Notes under the pieces: generated by a model
Seen by the model: the letters and a program-made list of their open reading frames with translations, nothing else
Databases searched by the model: none
What the model was told of the DNA's origin: nothing
Translations under genes and position numbers: made by a program
Assembly: GCA_000226015.1 (NCBI GenBank)
Contig: JH152902.1
Location: 112,502 to 176,501 of the forward strand
Direction: 5' to 3'
Origin: Mnemiopsis leidyi
Taxonomy: Eukaryota > Ctenophora > Tentaculata > Lobata > Bolinopsidae
DNA: 64,000 bases
Shown: positions 44,640 through 57,994 of the stretch, piece by piece
How the letters are laid out: each line of letters begins with the position of its first letter
Position numbering within the stretch: the first letter of the stretch is position 1

Positions 44640-47560
44640 AGTACCTATTGTTTTTAAGTAGACTAGGTTACTGGCTATAAATGTAGAGAAAGTTGTCACG
44701 GAAACAACAGTTCGCTCAGGTTGTGTTGAATCTGTGTTAAATCTCAGATTGTATCTTGAACAGGTGCAGAATTGGAAAAACAAATACAAACTTGGAAAAT
44801 CAATTTTAAAATATTGTAAGTCAACGCCGTTATTAAATCAGTAAATCGATTGGAAAGTTTTTGATTTTTCATGTTGATACTATTTTGCTGTAAACAAACT
44901 TTAAGTCAAACTACAAAGGGCATAAATAGTTATGGATTTATAAATTCAGCCGTTATGCAAATAAAAACAAGATATTTTTATCGCATTTTCGCTAGACAGA
45001 CACAAGCCAAAATGTATAGTGATACTTTATGCTAATCAAGTAATCAACCAAGAAGAAACTGATTAAAGAGGCTTGATGAGTTGATGAAGGCGTCACTAAG
45101 AAATGCCCTAGAAAGTGTTAATATTCCTAGAATAAACCGTGTACGATAAAACGAAAGACAATTACTTTTACAAATTCGATCAGTTAGATTCCAAAGTTCA
45201 AATTCAAAATATCAACCAGTGAAGAAGTAAGCGCAGTGTAAATATCTGTCTGAAAATGTAAGGTGTAACCGATGCAGACAAATAGTCGCGTGTAAGTGTT
45301 ACACACAGCGTTGCGCGTCTTTGATTGGTTTAAACCACAGTCACGTGACCAAGGAATAGAGCGCGCGTTACTGAGGCAACGCGTGTAGGGTCAAAGTTCG
45401 ACTATGTGGTCACTGTCTAACGATAACCACTATCTGTACTGCCAGTTTCGATGTTCAACTTGTTTCGTCGTGATTCGTGTGTTGTTTCATTAATTGGGAA
45501 ATTCCCTTGTGTGTGACCCTCCCAGAAATAGGCTCATATAGAAATTCCGAATTCAGATATGCCTTGTGAGCCTGTGGTTATCCTTTGTTTTGATGCAAAT
45601 GGGAAAATCTTGAACAGCAGGTTGCATTATCAAGCCACTATCTCACTAGCTGGTCATGCAAATCTACTGCTCCAAATATGGCGAGGGTAGCGAGGCTTGT
45701 AAATTAGTCATGTTTTCATGTGAACTTTATTAAGTTACTTACTCTGTCCACCTTTACTTTTATTTTGCTTTGCTCGACATATAAAACCTCTAAAATAAAT
45801 AGTACATTTTACTAAACTATGAGATATAAATCCTCTCAAATAAGTAGTACATGTTGTTTAGCTATGTGGGAAAAAGAGAAGAGTCAATATCGTTTATGTC
45901 ACGTGACAGCGGTCCTCGATATTGATAGGTCGAATCCAAGTTCTAACTTCTTATCCGGTGCTGCCGTGAGGTATTATCAAGTCTCATGAAAGAATCTGAC
46001 CTCTTTAATCTAAACTCTCATTTGTCAATCGCTGTCTTATTCATATATATGTATATATACAAAACCTTTGTAATCCACTCCCGAAAATACCGTTGTCTAC
46101 AAGCAACCGATTTGTCCATTTTCACTAAAATTAGATATTTCTTAGAGCAATACCCTTAACTTGCAGTTGTCAGAGGCAAACAACAAACGCATCGTGAAAT
46201 AACAAAATTGATCTAATTATGGTTGAATGCTGATGAAACTGTTCGCGGATTAATATTTACCGATCTCAAATATCGCATTTGTGAGTATCTTCACGACGTT
46301 TTCTAGAAATTAGATTGCCGCCGATATTCCCATAGTGTAACCTAATATACTAATATAAGCGGCTTCGGCTGTTGTGATCCTTAATTAAAAAACTGTGTAG
46401 TGAACTTTTATGGACCAACGAACATTTAAAGTTTTCTTTATTGCTGACATCTCCACAATAATTCTTTGATGTTGATTTAAAAAGTGGCTCAAAATTGAGT
46501 TATAAGATAATTCGGCAGAAATAGAATAATAAATAACAAAATGATCAACTAATTAACTTAAAAATTAATTTGTTTGAAACTTAACAAAATTATCTTCATA
46601 ATTTCCAGAAAGGTTATATCGTCAAACTTTCCACCCATCCTTTCTTTTGATTCTAATGACACGAGTCTTGGGTCTTCGCATAATAAGACGGCAATTTGAA
46701 AGTATTAATGATTTTTTAATCCAAAGAATTCACCGTCGATTACTACAAAGACAAATGTATTAGAAACAAATTCCGATCTGTAATGAGCCTTTGACAGATT
46801 AATTTATGCATTCACTTTGAACAAAAGAACTAGCAGTGACATCTGTCATAATGTATGGTTCCCGGATGCATATTATTATTATGTCTCATTGTTTTGGTTT
46901 ATATATCAACGCCTCGTCTTGATGACAAATTTGTTTTACTCCATGTTATGATTCTTATCAGTAAGTCACCATTTGCTTTATCGTTGCGTGAAATTGAACC
47001 CAAATTCGCGAATTTACAACTTGATTATTTAAGTTTTTGCAGTCCGGTGTTCTGAAATCATCCCAACAAATCAACAAGAGAACATCAACAAGCTATTTTT
47101 CTCGTCCATTGGTTTTAAAGTTATCTTTAAAACTTCGTGCTGACTATGGTTTGCCTCAACTGTCCGCATAGATTATGAAGTATATTGGAGATAAATTATA
47201 GCCATCATTGTTTTAAGCTCTAATAGAATTTCAGCTGAGATTTACCGCAAAAATCATTCGCAAAATGACTTGTAGCCGCGGTGTAATAGACGAGATCTAA
47301 ATTATTGAGGTACACTATAAGTTGAGTCATGTCACACAATGAACACAACCATTACACGTTTGTCTAACTTAAACAATCAGACCAAAGCTTCACATCACGA
47401 TTCACGAACTTTCAAAAATCCCTGCCTGATAAACAGTAGGTTTTAGTTATTATACCGCTGGCAAGCCCGACCGTGGAAAAATTCACGATCCAACTCTTGA
47501 CAATTTCATCGAATTTATCTACTAACTTTGTCTGCATGCGCGCCGCCTACACAACAGGTC
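44640..47560. other. 2.9 kb with no recognised gene
   Basis: AT-rich sequence. A CpG-richer stretch at 45290-45420 holds TTGATTGGTTTAAACC (inverted CCAAT) and TCACGTGACC and might be regulatory. A further copy of the CAATCGCTGTC MITE motif lies at about 45895-46040. Confidence 0.35.
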
Positions 47561-47596
47561 ATTAATTTACTCCTTCATAAAACCTCCAGCTCATAC

Positions 47597-47723
47597 CTGC
47601 AGGACAGACCAGTTCCGCTGGCCGTTCCGGAAGCCCGACATCATCACAGCTCCGATTATCCTCCGCAAGCTTCCCCACAATTTCACCCCGGCTAAATCTC
47701 CCTGATCGTCTCCCTTGCTCCAT
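47597..47723 (-). CDS. first coding exon of an unidentified gene (leftward)
   Basis: On the minus strand an ATG at 47723 opens MEQGRRSGRFSRGEIVGKLA and runs 42 codons to a strong donor, CTGCAG|GTATGAG, in phase 1. The composition (GC-richer, charged, no low complexity) is unlike the surroundings. No domain is recognised and the following exons were not identified among the repeats at lower coordinates. Its position, head-to-head with the exon at 48102, supports a real gene start. Confidence 0.5.
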
Positions 47724-48101
47724 TTCAACATATATTTGGGATAATTTCGTGCAGTGGAAACGGCTTGTAACTAGATAATAGATTAATAGCTCAATAATGA
47801 CACCAGTACTGCTCAATCTGGGTGCGGGCTACCAGTAGTAGCAGTAGTCATTCCGCGTATATCCTGTTCTGATCTTCCAGCTTCCAGCTTGTACACGGCT
47901 AAATGAGGGCGGACACACGTGATTATTTCCTATTCTCTCTCTCTCGGCTGTGTGATTGTGCTGTGTTGCTCTGAGCTTGCATTTCTAGTGTTATTTTCCT
48001 CTGCTTTTTTAGTCGTGTCAGTCTACCCCTTGGGCGTGATGGACAGATGTCAGATCGTCTGTCCTCGTTTGTAAGCGTCATATCCTGCGGTTTGGTTCAA
48101 G
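47724..48101. promoter_or_regulatory. presumed bidirectional promoter between divergent first exons
   Basis: 378 bp separate two divergent ATG exons. The interval contains ACACGTGAT and a CTCTCTCTCTCGG tract, and is GC-richer than the flanks. No TATA box is obvious. Function is inferred from the arrangement only. Confidence 0.4.
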
Positions 48102-48204
48102 ATGGCAGCTCGATCCGCGCAAGATTTCCTGCCCAAACTTGATTTGCAGCAGTTAAACAAGATCACTTTTTACAGATGTTGCTTCCTGGCGCATCCTGCC
48201 GGTG
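48102..48204 (+). CDS. first coding exon of an unidentified gene (rightward)
   Basis: The ATG in context TTCAAGATGG opens MAARSAQDFLPKLDLQQLNK and continues ITFYRCCFLAHPAG to the donor GGTG|GTTAGT, in phase 1 (34 codons plus one base). The composition is protein-like. The downstream exons are unknown. The phase would allow splicing to the exon at 58205, making this an alternative start of that gene, which is untested. Confidence 0.5.
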
Positions 48205-49004
48205 GTTAGTACCTGCTGTGTGCTACTCTGGTGATGACAGCGAAAATTGCGCCGGATTTCGAATATCATTTTGCTTATTTTTTGAACTGATGTCACTCAT
48301 CACTTTATTAGGAATCGTGCTGTTGCAATGAAAATTAGGATTCTTTTAAGTGAAAACGCATTATTTGTTCTTGCAGAAATTATTTTTTTAATTATCAAAT
48401 AATTTCGGAACTCGCATTGTTTACACAGTTAGGATGACTTATTTTCATCAGGTTCTTATTTCAATTCGCAAAACGTCATCTCATCAAAATTCTCTGTCAA
48501 ATCGTAAAGAACCACTTAATCTAGAACTTTATCTGTAAGCTTCTGATGCCAACAAATTGATTATTGAACATCAAACCACAAAACACCACAACAGAAGTCA
48601 GTTTTCTCACCACATGCCGTCTCAATCTTCCTCAATCGCTACAGTACTTGTGTTACAGTCATTGTGTTGCGAAATGAATAGTTGACCTGTTTACGGTTCC
48701 AACTGAAAACAAACATCGACCACAACCAAGCAGTTGGACCGACATTCTTCTCCTCGTGAATTCTCAATTCAGGAGAAATAGTCTCTTATTCCGCACTGTT
48801 TGGGAACAGGTAGAAGTTTTATCGACTTAGTTGCTGGTTTAATACTTGCTAGTTCTAGTGAGGCCTAATTTGAACCACAGTGCTAATTCAGCTTGGAAAC
48901 TTCGTTTTTTCTTCTCTAATGTTGGTAACCATCTAACCAATCACTGCTATCGTGTGATTATTTTTTCACGTACACTATTATAATTCAGTGGAGCATATTA
49001 TTCT

Positions 49005-49230
49005 TTGTTCCAATGTTTCCTCTTCCTGTTCCAATGTTTCCTCTTCCTGTTCCAATATTTCCTCTTTTTGTTCCAATGTTTCCTCTTCTTGTTCCAATGT
49101 TTCCTCTTCTTGTTCCAATGTTTCCTCTTCTTGTTCCAATGTTTCCTCTTCTTGTTCCAATGTTTCCTCTTCTTGTTCCAATATTTCCTCTTCTTGTTCC
49201 AATGTTTCCTCTTCTTTCCTCTTTCTTTCT
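49005..49230. repeat. 21-bp minisatellite (GTTCCAATGTTTCCTCTTCTT)n
   Basis: Ten copies. Frames stay open on both strands: QCFLFLF and similar forward, EQEEETL reverse. The open frames follow from the period being a multiple of three, not from a gene. Confidence 0.95.
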
Positions 49231-50499
49231 CTCCTTTTTCAGTAGTGCATCTTCTACTAGTTCCGTTGTACCCTCTTCTTTCCCATTTTCTCCTGAAATT
49301 CAATACGGCACCAGTTCCTCCTAAGATTTGCAGCTATAAGTATGTTGCAAGAATGATGCTGAACTCATCCGTCTTATTTAAAACTGATGAATTTGAAGAC
49401 AACTGTTAAACCGTTCTTTTCCTGTTGTATCAGAAATACCATCAAAGCAATATTATATTTCTTAAAGGGGCAGCGCCAAAGCCAAACTGCTGGGAGCGGA
49501 GCCCCCGTTCAAAGCAAGATTAAGGCTGGTCCAATAGAAACACCGTTTGTTGCCCACATTTACAAGGACACAATGTTGAGGTATAGGTTGATTAATCAAA
49601 AACAGCCTGTGTGTTATGAGGAGGTTATAACAATATAACGCGCTTGTACAGTTTATATGTTTTAAGTGTAGGTTCTACAAGGTTCTAATTCATTTCACTG
49701 ATCCATGTTTTGTCGAGGGCTTAAGTATAAGATCTTTCATTTTCTGCTATAAGCACTATTCAACTATTGTTTTACCAAGCATTTTCTGTTATTAGTACTA
49801 TTGCTTTTGTACTGATGGGAAAGAAATATGATCTGCTAAACTTGGTGCTAATGTTACAAACATTTACTGGGCGTGTGCACTGAGTTTGGACTAGAGTTCA
49901 CCTGCATTTCTTCAATTTGTGTACCTTTCAGGTCCATAGCTCTGTCCTCAACAGTTGTTTGTGATATATTAGAAATCTTACTAAAATCTGCGACTAGTGG
50001 TATTATAGCCATACACAACAAGATACCTCTAATATATATTAGTTAAATATGTGATTTAGTGGGCTATATTATATGACGTTGTATACTCACTTACTAGGGT
50101 ACCTTGCTGAAGTTGCATATTCTGTTTCCATGGTGCATCTGCATACTTCTAATAACTCGCTAAAAAGTATGATTTCGGCAGGGCGTAAGTCTAATTACCA
50201 TGGCAATTATAGTTATCATGATTACAAGCTTGCTCTAGTACAAATACCGATGAACTATGAAGGAAATGGCCAGTACTATAATTATTTAAATTAAAGCTTG
50301 AGTTTTCTACAAGTACGAGGACGGGTATGTTTACGAGGCGATATTAACAAGGCTTGTTCTTCTTAATTGTCGTAATTCTCCTTTTTACGAAAAACATGTG
50401 CCTCTCTTCAATTCACACTTTCCAGCTTTGACTTCTTCGTTATTTATTATTATTTATTATTCGTTATCATAATAAAGTTACGAGGATGTAAAGCGAGAC

Positions 50500-50665
50500 T
50501 TGTATGGAGAACGGTATTAAACTGGTGGGGAAGTGTTTCAAATTTGCTTTGACATGTGGCAGCGATTGACCGATGAGAAGCCAGGTACGACAAATCGACC
50601 AATCAATATTGAGATATGCTCTCGCATGTCAGGACAAATTTGCGATTCTAGACCGAATTCATGAT
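50500..50665. mobile_element. MITE-family copy with subterminal inverted repeats
   Basis: CAAATTTGCTTTGACATGTGGCAGCGATTG on the left mirrors the sequence CTCGCATGTCAGGACAAATTTGCG on the right. GAGAACGG at the start matches the inverted copy at 42690-42800. No coding sequence. Confidence 0.6.
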
Positions 50666-53600
50666 GAAGCTAGGATGATCAGGACTTGCTTTTTGTCACA
50701 GACAACTTCATTAATGTTACACTTTAAGACTAGTTGACTGATTAATATAGACAAGAACGATCAACAGTTGAGATTCTCGTTAAACTTGTCACCGCTAAAT
50801 CCTACAAAAATAGAAGCGAAAATCGTCAGCTCAGCGGCCGGGACTATCCGCCAAGCTCGAACTCTTATTTCGTGTTTTTTCGAGTCGGTTTCAGGGTTTT
50901 TTTGAGTCGGTTTCAGGGAGTTTTCGAGTCGGTTTCACACCTTTTCCGCGTGAGTCGGGTGTTGTTGGGATCCATGTCTTGAGTTTCAGCCGGTTGTTAA
51001 TGTTCTTGTTACTAAATGTTATGTTAGGTTTGTAGATATTGTCAACGATAATTTAGTTTTTATTTTTCGTGGTCTTCTAGAAAATGACAACACGTCTGCT
51101 TATTAAAATTTTGATTTTAAAATTTTGGTTCGCTCGTCTTTGAGAGGAAAGTGCCACAAGGTAAAAAGCAACGAATTTCTTGACAAAGATTGAATTTAAC
51201 AAAATCTTTGCATCTCTGCTTAATTGATCCAAACAACCCCGATTACGTTTGTCATTCTGAAATTTGAAGTTTTCTTTGTTTTGTCTGGTTGATTTGCTTA
51301 CCAAGGCGTATCTAGATCGTTCAGGTTGAATTTTGATCCAGAAAGCTTTACTTTTTTTGTTGCCGCCAATACTCATCTTATCATCTAAACTTCAACCTAA
51401 TTTATTTTTGATTTACTAAAATTTACACATTAGAAATCAAGATCTAGTAGGCGCGGCTATGGGAGTATAAGATCGATTCAGAAAGAATGAAATGCCATTC
51501 GTAGGAACGCAACCTATAACTGGGTAATATGAAATATCACGTATCTTCACTAAATATAATTAGGCCTGATAAATATGTTCCTAATAAAGTCATTAGCACA
51601 TCTGTAGGAAGTTATTATACACTTGTTGCTCAGTTAAACTTGCTAACTTGGATAACTCTAGATTCTATCTTAAGCTTGGTAGAAAGGTAGAAGCCTGCAA
51701 GCCTCAAGCCACCGTTTCGATATCGCAATGTCTCTCTCAATGAACATAGTTAGTGTTAATGGACAGGGAAACGGCAAAGAAATATGAAATGAAACGCTCA
51801 CGTTTCAGTGACTATTTGTAAGCTTTCGAACATACACTGTGTTCATGGTTCACACTGAAAATATAATTATGTCCATCTATCTTATTATGTCTATTACAAA
51901 AAGTAGTGTTAAGCGTTTATAAGCAGGGTTAAACGTGTATAACTATCATTTACACACGTAAGATATTAATTTAACTATTTAAGGTGAAAACGGGTATGTA
52001 ACAAGTGGGGTAAATGTAGCTGCAGGAAGTCACACAGCTTATACTCTTGGCCCTCCGGAAATTAAGGTTCAGACACGTGCAGCTAAGTTGGAAATTATGG
52101 TTCAGACGCTGCTGCACGTGTTCGGCTGGGATAACCAGATCAGCGCTGCCGTATCAAGTAAACAAGTTGACTGATCAGTTATAACTCTTTTTGATGTGGA
52201 CAGTTTTTCGTGATGCCGACTGAAAGTATTGTTAATCTGAGGGTTGGAGATCATGTTATGGATTTTCTTCGAATTAGTACTGTAGTACTGTGGTTAACTT
52301 CGAGTGAAATCGGATTACTTTTGCTTGTGTGCGGACTGAGTTTTGTAAACATGTGCATCTCCATATTGATATAAAACAATTATTTGCGGCTCGTCAATAT
52401 GCAGTTAACTTATTGAGTAAACTGAAGTCTTAACCGTATGTCTAACCATTGTCTAACTGCGTTAATATACGTTCCTTAAATAACTTTATAAGATAATACG
52501 TTCGTACGTTTTATGATAAGCGTATAAATAATAAACTGTGAAAATTGGTGACAATACTAGCTTGCCTTGTTACTAGGAGCGACCCACCAAAAAAGCAGCC
52601 ACAAAACTTGTTTTCCGGGTACCGTTTGCCACATTGAGGTATTTATTTAAATCATTTTCGTTGGCATTATAATAATTCGGGTTATCCCTCCCCTTTCCTC
52701 CGCAATGCGTCTCCTGCAAGCCGTAAAAACATACACTAAGAAATGTTGTACCATGATTTGACAATGTTTACTGTATGGAAATAGCCTGGTCCCATTTTTG
52801 TTCCATTAATTTTTCGATTGTTTTGTCCTGTCGTGATCGACAGACACGATACAGATATAATTAGCCTATATTCTGGCAATACTGTACTGTAAATCGGGTC
52901 CATTATTTACTCTCCAAGTCTCTGTTGATATACTCTTTACATATTCAGTAAGTCGATAATTTGATTTTCATCTTTTTCGAGTATTTTCTATTTTTCTAAG
53001 TTAAGTTTACAATCCTTGGTTCCTTAGCCTAATAACCCCTATTTTTCCTGCTCTTTTTACTGCGCTGTGAATTTATTTTGGTGCATCTGTATACTTTCCT
53101 GAAAACATCAATTTTATTGGAGATCGCACTCAACAGAAATCATTTGTTTGGCTAGACAGAGAAACACACAAATTCTTGAGTGTATACTTCGTTGTATTTG
53201 TAATTGAAGTGTTGCAATAGTTTGAAACTCAACAGATTTTTCATTTTTTATATCGATTGTTTTGTCTGTGGAATGAATATAATTTTCACTTTAATACTTC
53301 ATCCTCGGAGTTTAAAAGTTTAAAGTGCAAAGTTAAACACACCTTCACTGAATCGTTAAAACTAATCTGCCACAATTCATTTCGCATTTCTACAACTGTA
53401 AAGAGAAAGAGAACTATAGAACTAAATTTACAAAACGGAAAATGAAAGCAATCTAAGTTTTTCTAAATTTCCATATTGATACAACTTGTAGAACCAAGCA
53501 AAGATAAAAGAGCTGTAGTGCCGTAGATGATGTGTTGTAGTCACTTAGTCAGTCTGTCAGTCTGTCAGTCTGTCAGTGTGCGGCAGTGAGTCTCAAGGAA

Positions 53601-55494
53601 GTTCAATATCATTATTAATTGGAGATACTTTGTCGGAAACGGGAACTTTATTGCAACATTTGCAGAGATCCATATACATGTATCTAGATTCGGCACAAGT
53701 GGTCTTTAAGTTATAATAACTGCGATGTCGAACAGATTTTGTTCACAGTCACTGTTTTCTTCAATCTTGGTTTCTTTCGGCAATTTTAATTTTTGTACCA
53801 TTTGATTCCACAACCTTCCATTCATAATTTGACCGTATTTATTTGACAGAGTACACCGCACTATTCATTTGACCAAGTGAGCAAGTGCTAAGTAGTGCTA
53901 AGTAATAATGCTAAGTGGTCGGCACGTTAATTTCGTATTTAGTGCTGACAGCGAGCTTAGACAAAACGACTTTTTCCTAGACAGCGGAATTATTGCTTGG
54001 CTATTTGGTAGTTGGTTCATCACTGACCGGCTATTCGCCGGCAATAAGCCAGTCTTAATGAGACGATTTCACCTGATCTGTTAACCCGCCTTCACCTGTA
54101 ACCGCTCGCAGCTTGTACTTGTTAATACAGCTCTCGGGACTTTATACGTCAAAATTTGGATTGCAGAAGACTGAAGTGGGCTTATAACTTTACAGCAATC
54201 AGGCGAAATTCGGGGAAACTTGCATTTAATTTCAGGTAGTCAGCCAGCTGTAATGCTCTTGTCACTAAAATAATACTAGAGCAGGCTGTGTGGAGTGACT
54301 GTGTAGTAGTGACTGTGTGCACTGTGCAGTGACTGTGTGACCAGGCGAGACGGAGATTATTTCCCCTATATCTGGTTATGTCCGCTGTAAATTTACTTGT
54401 TGCTTTGCGCCTAGCATCAGCTTAAGTCAAGACATTGTTCAAATTATCTGCCTTCTGTGTATCATAGTTGTTGTGTGTGTTGTGTGTGCCGACTGATGTT
54501 TAGTTGAGTAGATGAAATTGTAGATGTGTATAGTGTATATTGTGCATTGTATAATGTACAGTGTATAATGTACATCGAGTACATATTTGTGTTCAACGCT
54601 TAAGTATTGATTTGAATTATTTCTTGAAAATTTGCATCGTGCAGTATCATAAGAAATTTAACATATTATTTATTTCATTACAGCTCTGCGACAAACCTAA
54701 TTCAAAACACTTTGAAAAAGTGACAAATAACGGTAACATGTAATAGATCAGTTGAAATTGGAATGATTTACGTAAGGGTGCGATCATTTACTAGATTAGT
54801 GGAATACTTGTTAAGAAAAACGGCCTCTGATTGGCTAACTCGGCACCAGGTCTATTTTCTCAGACCTTTGAAGTTTAAACATACTCTTTATGCTGCTGTG
54901 ATACACTGAAAAAAGTGAGACCGTGAGAAAATTATGATAGTTTAAATGTCTTACTTGAAAATTTCGGAAGATTTGTTACAAACAAGGGAGCTTGCTCACT
55001 TCTTTTTGATCTTTTTCGTCCTTTACAAAAAAAAATCATTAGACTTACACAGTAAAATGATCCTGTCCTCTTACAAAATTCTGCTCATGGTCCTGCCATC
55101 CTAGCAGCTGAGTCTTCCAGCAGATCTTCATCAGCTAGATCGTATACTTCTTACCACCTCAGTATAACTATATAGTTTTAATAGATCAGCAGTCTCATTG
55201 CATTACAGAGTTACAGCCTGTATCCTAGTTTTGGTATGAATAAATGCATGGCCTTACCAGTGATCTCATTGTCAGTGCTTATGTAGACTTTCACAATGAG
55301 CTTGGTCGGCTGCACCTGTTCTCATACCTTATAAATTAAAACATGGCATTGTTCTCCCTTTTTGTGCTAGTTTAGGCACTTACATACATAAATAGGTTGG
55401 GAGGTTTGTAATATGTGCATGTGCGCGTGGTATCTGACAGCTGTTTTACTGTTTAGTTGTTAGTCAATACGACAATGTTATTTGTGGTAAACTA

Positions 55495-55575
55495 TTGCCT
55501 TGCGTTGCGGCCCATTTGCGCGCGGGGGCTGCCGCTTCGCGGCAGCAGGTCAGGCAACGTCTGACAAGTAAACTA
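55495..55575. repeat. GC-rich hairpin element
   Basis: GCGTTGCGGCCC, GCGCGCGGGGGCTGCC, then GCTTCGCGGCAGCAGG and GCAACGT form a hairpin. GGCTGC(T/C)GCTTCGCGGCAGCAGG is shared with about 12220-12245, and CGTTGCGGCCCATTT with about 11763, so it belongs to the same family as the 11-12 kb cluster. Confidence 0.65.
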
Positions 55576-56525
55576 AATAAAGCTTTCGCTTCCATTTTTC
55601 AAAATTCTCCTTTCTGCAAAAGTCGTGGTTTTATAACGTTTAAGTTAGTTTAAAGATAAGACTTATTTAACAGTTTACTTAATTACCCAAAGTTATGTTA
55701 TTCAGATAGAATATAATTATATATTTTCCCAGTCATAATTGTATCAAGGAAATTGTCCTTAAAGTTCCGAACATCCTCATCACAATCCACTACTACTGCC
55801 TAAAGCAGCCAGACTCTATAACCACCCGATCACATCATTTCTTTCAATTAGACCACAGCTCAACATTTCCCCTGATTTGCGAGTTATCGGCCCTCTTAAA
55901 TGTACACACTAACGGCAATATGAATACTCTATCGAAGCTCTGATGTCGCTGTAGCTACTCGGAAGTTGAGTGGCTATCCACGATTTATTGATTTATTGAC
56001 TTGTAGAATGTAGACACCATTGTGAATTGGTGTTCCGTATTTCAATATTTTTCGATTGCGAGCTGCTGGTTAAATTTTTTGGTGTTCGATCGTTTGTTCG
56101 AATTTCGATCGTTTCTGAATTGTTCTTCTGTCTCTTTCGAGAACCTTAAATTTAGGTTATCTCTGATTTTGATTGTAATGTCGACGAAAAACTTATGTCT
56201 TGTGTCTCTAAGTTTAGGACAATTGGCCGCATGATCAATTACTAGATTATTCTGATTTTCAACAAATGTCAGGGTTAACTGGAACTTTCCTGGACCGAGC
56301 TAGTGTATTTAACTCAAAACAAGCCACTTGAAACAAACTTAACTCTAAGTATATCCGAGGTTTTAAATCGACTTGCCGTAAATTTCTATAAAACTAAGAA
56401 TAAACCGGTCATTTTCCAGAACCCAAGAATCAAGATTGCAATTCCAAAGTCTGGTTTACCGAGTATAATTGGCAGGCTCTCTTCTTATCTCTCTATTTCT
56501 TTCAACTTCTCTCTATTTCTTTTCA

Positions 56526-56530
<5 letters not shown>

Positions 56531-56579
<49 letters not shown>

Positions 56580-56582
56580 CTN

Positions 56583-56646
<64 letters not shown>

Positions 56647-56657
56647 NNNNNNNNNNN

Positions 56658-56744
<87 letters not shown>

Positions 56745-56745
56745 C
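56531..56745. repeat. (TC)n microsatellite with assembly gaps
   Basis: Over 200 bp of TC dinucleotides, interrupted by one N at 56582 and 11 Ns at 56647-56657. The true length is unknown. The long Ser/Leu and Glu/Arg frames across it are artefacts. Confidence 0.97.
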
Positions 56746-57994
56746 TCCCCTCCTTACTCCACTGAAGCACTAAGGACACCCGAAGTTGAAATTCTCCTTG
56801 CTTTTGTGGAGAAACGCCTAATTTACCCCTCCCCGAGCCAAGCAGCACAGATTCCCCTCCTTCCATCACGGTGGTTTGTGACGGAGCTCACACCATTACT
56901 GTAACTTTGTAACTTGTTGTAACACAATATGGTGCACACAGAAAAGTTCAACTCTCAATTATGCGGATGTTTAGGGGCAGGTCGTTGTTCCCGGCAACAA
57001 CTGTGTCTTTAGACTGAACACACTTTATCATATTATTGTGTGTATTTTAACCTAGATATGTAGTGAAGGATTATCCTGGCTGTGTGTTAGGATTATCATA
57101 ATCACGTCTTAACGTCTAGCTTTTAAACCTACACCGTCTAGGGTATTTGTGTGTCAGGAGGCTTGTTATAACCTTGTTATAGTTAGAGCCAAGTTCAGTA
57201 GTTATATCAGAAATACGATTTGGTTTTTGTCAGTAGTTTTCAAAATAATTGTGTAAATACTCTTCATCTTGTGTTTAAAATCCCCAGCTTTTGTTTACAG
57301 TATTCCGCCTGTTGTCGTTTCTCACTGATCTGCTCCCTCTCACGTTTTGGCAGCAGTCCAAGTTTTCCCTAATCCCTGTCTTGGTATTCTGGTTGGGTAA
57401 TCCTGGTACATATACATTGTATAGCTGCCCCGAACAATGGACTAAGGGTGACTGTAGCATTGTGAGAATGAGAGGGATCCTGTGTACCACTGTACCTGGC
57501 CCGGGTAGAACCAGGGCGTTCTTGTTGGCGGGGAAATTTCTTCCTTTATAGGTGTTTGTCATGGTTGATGGTCCAATCTTAGAATCTTGCTGGTTTTTGT
57601 TTGCTGTATATTGGTTTATTCATGGTTCACGGTCGCGCATCGTTTGGAATTGTTATATTTTAGATCATTGTAAACGTTTGTCGGTTAATACGGTTTCATT
57701 ATTCTTGTTTTATAGATTACATTGATTTGTTAAACTTTTATAATTTCACAGGATGCTAATTAAGAGCATGAAGAGGCAGTGATCCAATCTGTTGGAACAT
57801 TGATCAGTTCGTATAAGACCCAACACACAACCTCTCCAACTCCGACTAAAACAACTTCTTAAACTGATAGTTGCTGGTAAACACTGGAAATCTAAAGTCT
57901 TTCTCGGAGTGACCAATAGAAATCTCTCTAGTGTGAATCACGTGACAGAGCTTGTCGAATCAGGGATCAGTAACTTGTAGACCTTCTCGGTACC

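Larger units (their letters stand above)
49231..57990. other. 8.8 kb with no recognised gene
   Basis: Mostly AT-rich unique DNA. It contains a CAGTCTGT microsatellite (about 53545-53580), degenerate GTGACTGTGTG repeats (about 54295-54345), a MITE-like copy (50500-50665), a GC-rich hairpin element (55495-55575), and the TC microsatellite with gaps. Segments at 49440-49600 and 57290-57560 are less AT-rich and could be decayed transposon fragments, but no domain was identified. If exon 48102 belongs to the gene at 58 kb, this is its intron. Confidence 0.4.

Noticed and set aside
48978-49409. Multiple overlapping low-complexity frames on both strands
   Set aside because: A 21-bp repeat keeps frames open automatically. 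There is no start, splice or domain support.
51077-51376. 99-codon minus-strand frame rich in Lys/Arg/Asn
   Set aside because: The composition is that of AT-rich noncoding DNA. No donor or acceptor in phase and no domain.
56303-56869. Long Ser/Leu and Glu/Arg open frames
   Set aside because: They are translations of a TC microsatellite with N gaps.
57275-57562. Overlapping frames on both strands, GC-balanced segment
   Set aside because: Looks like part of a dispersed repeat, but no family could be named and no splice sites support a host exon.
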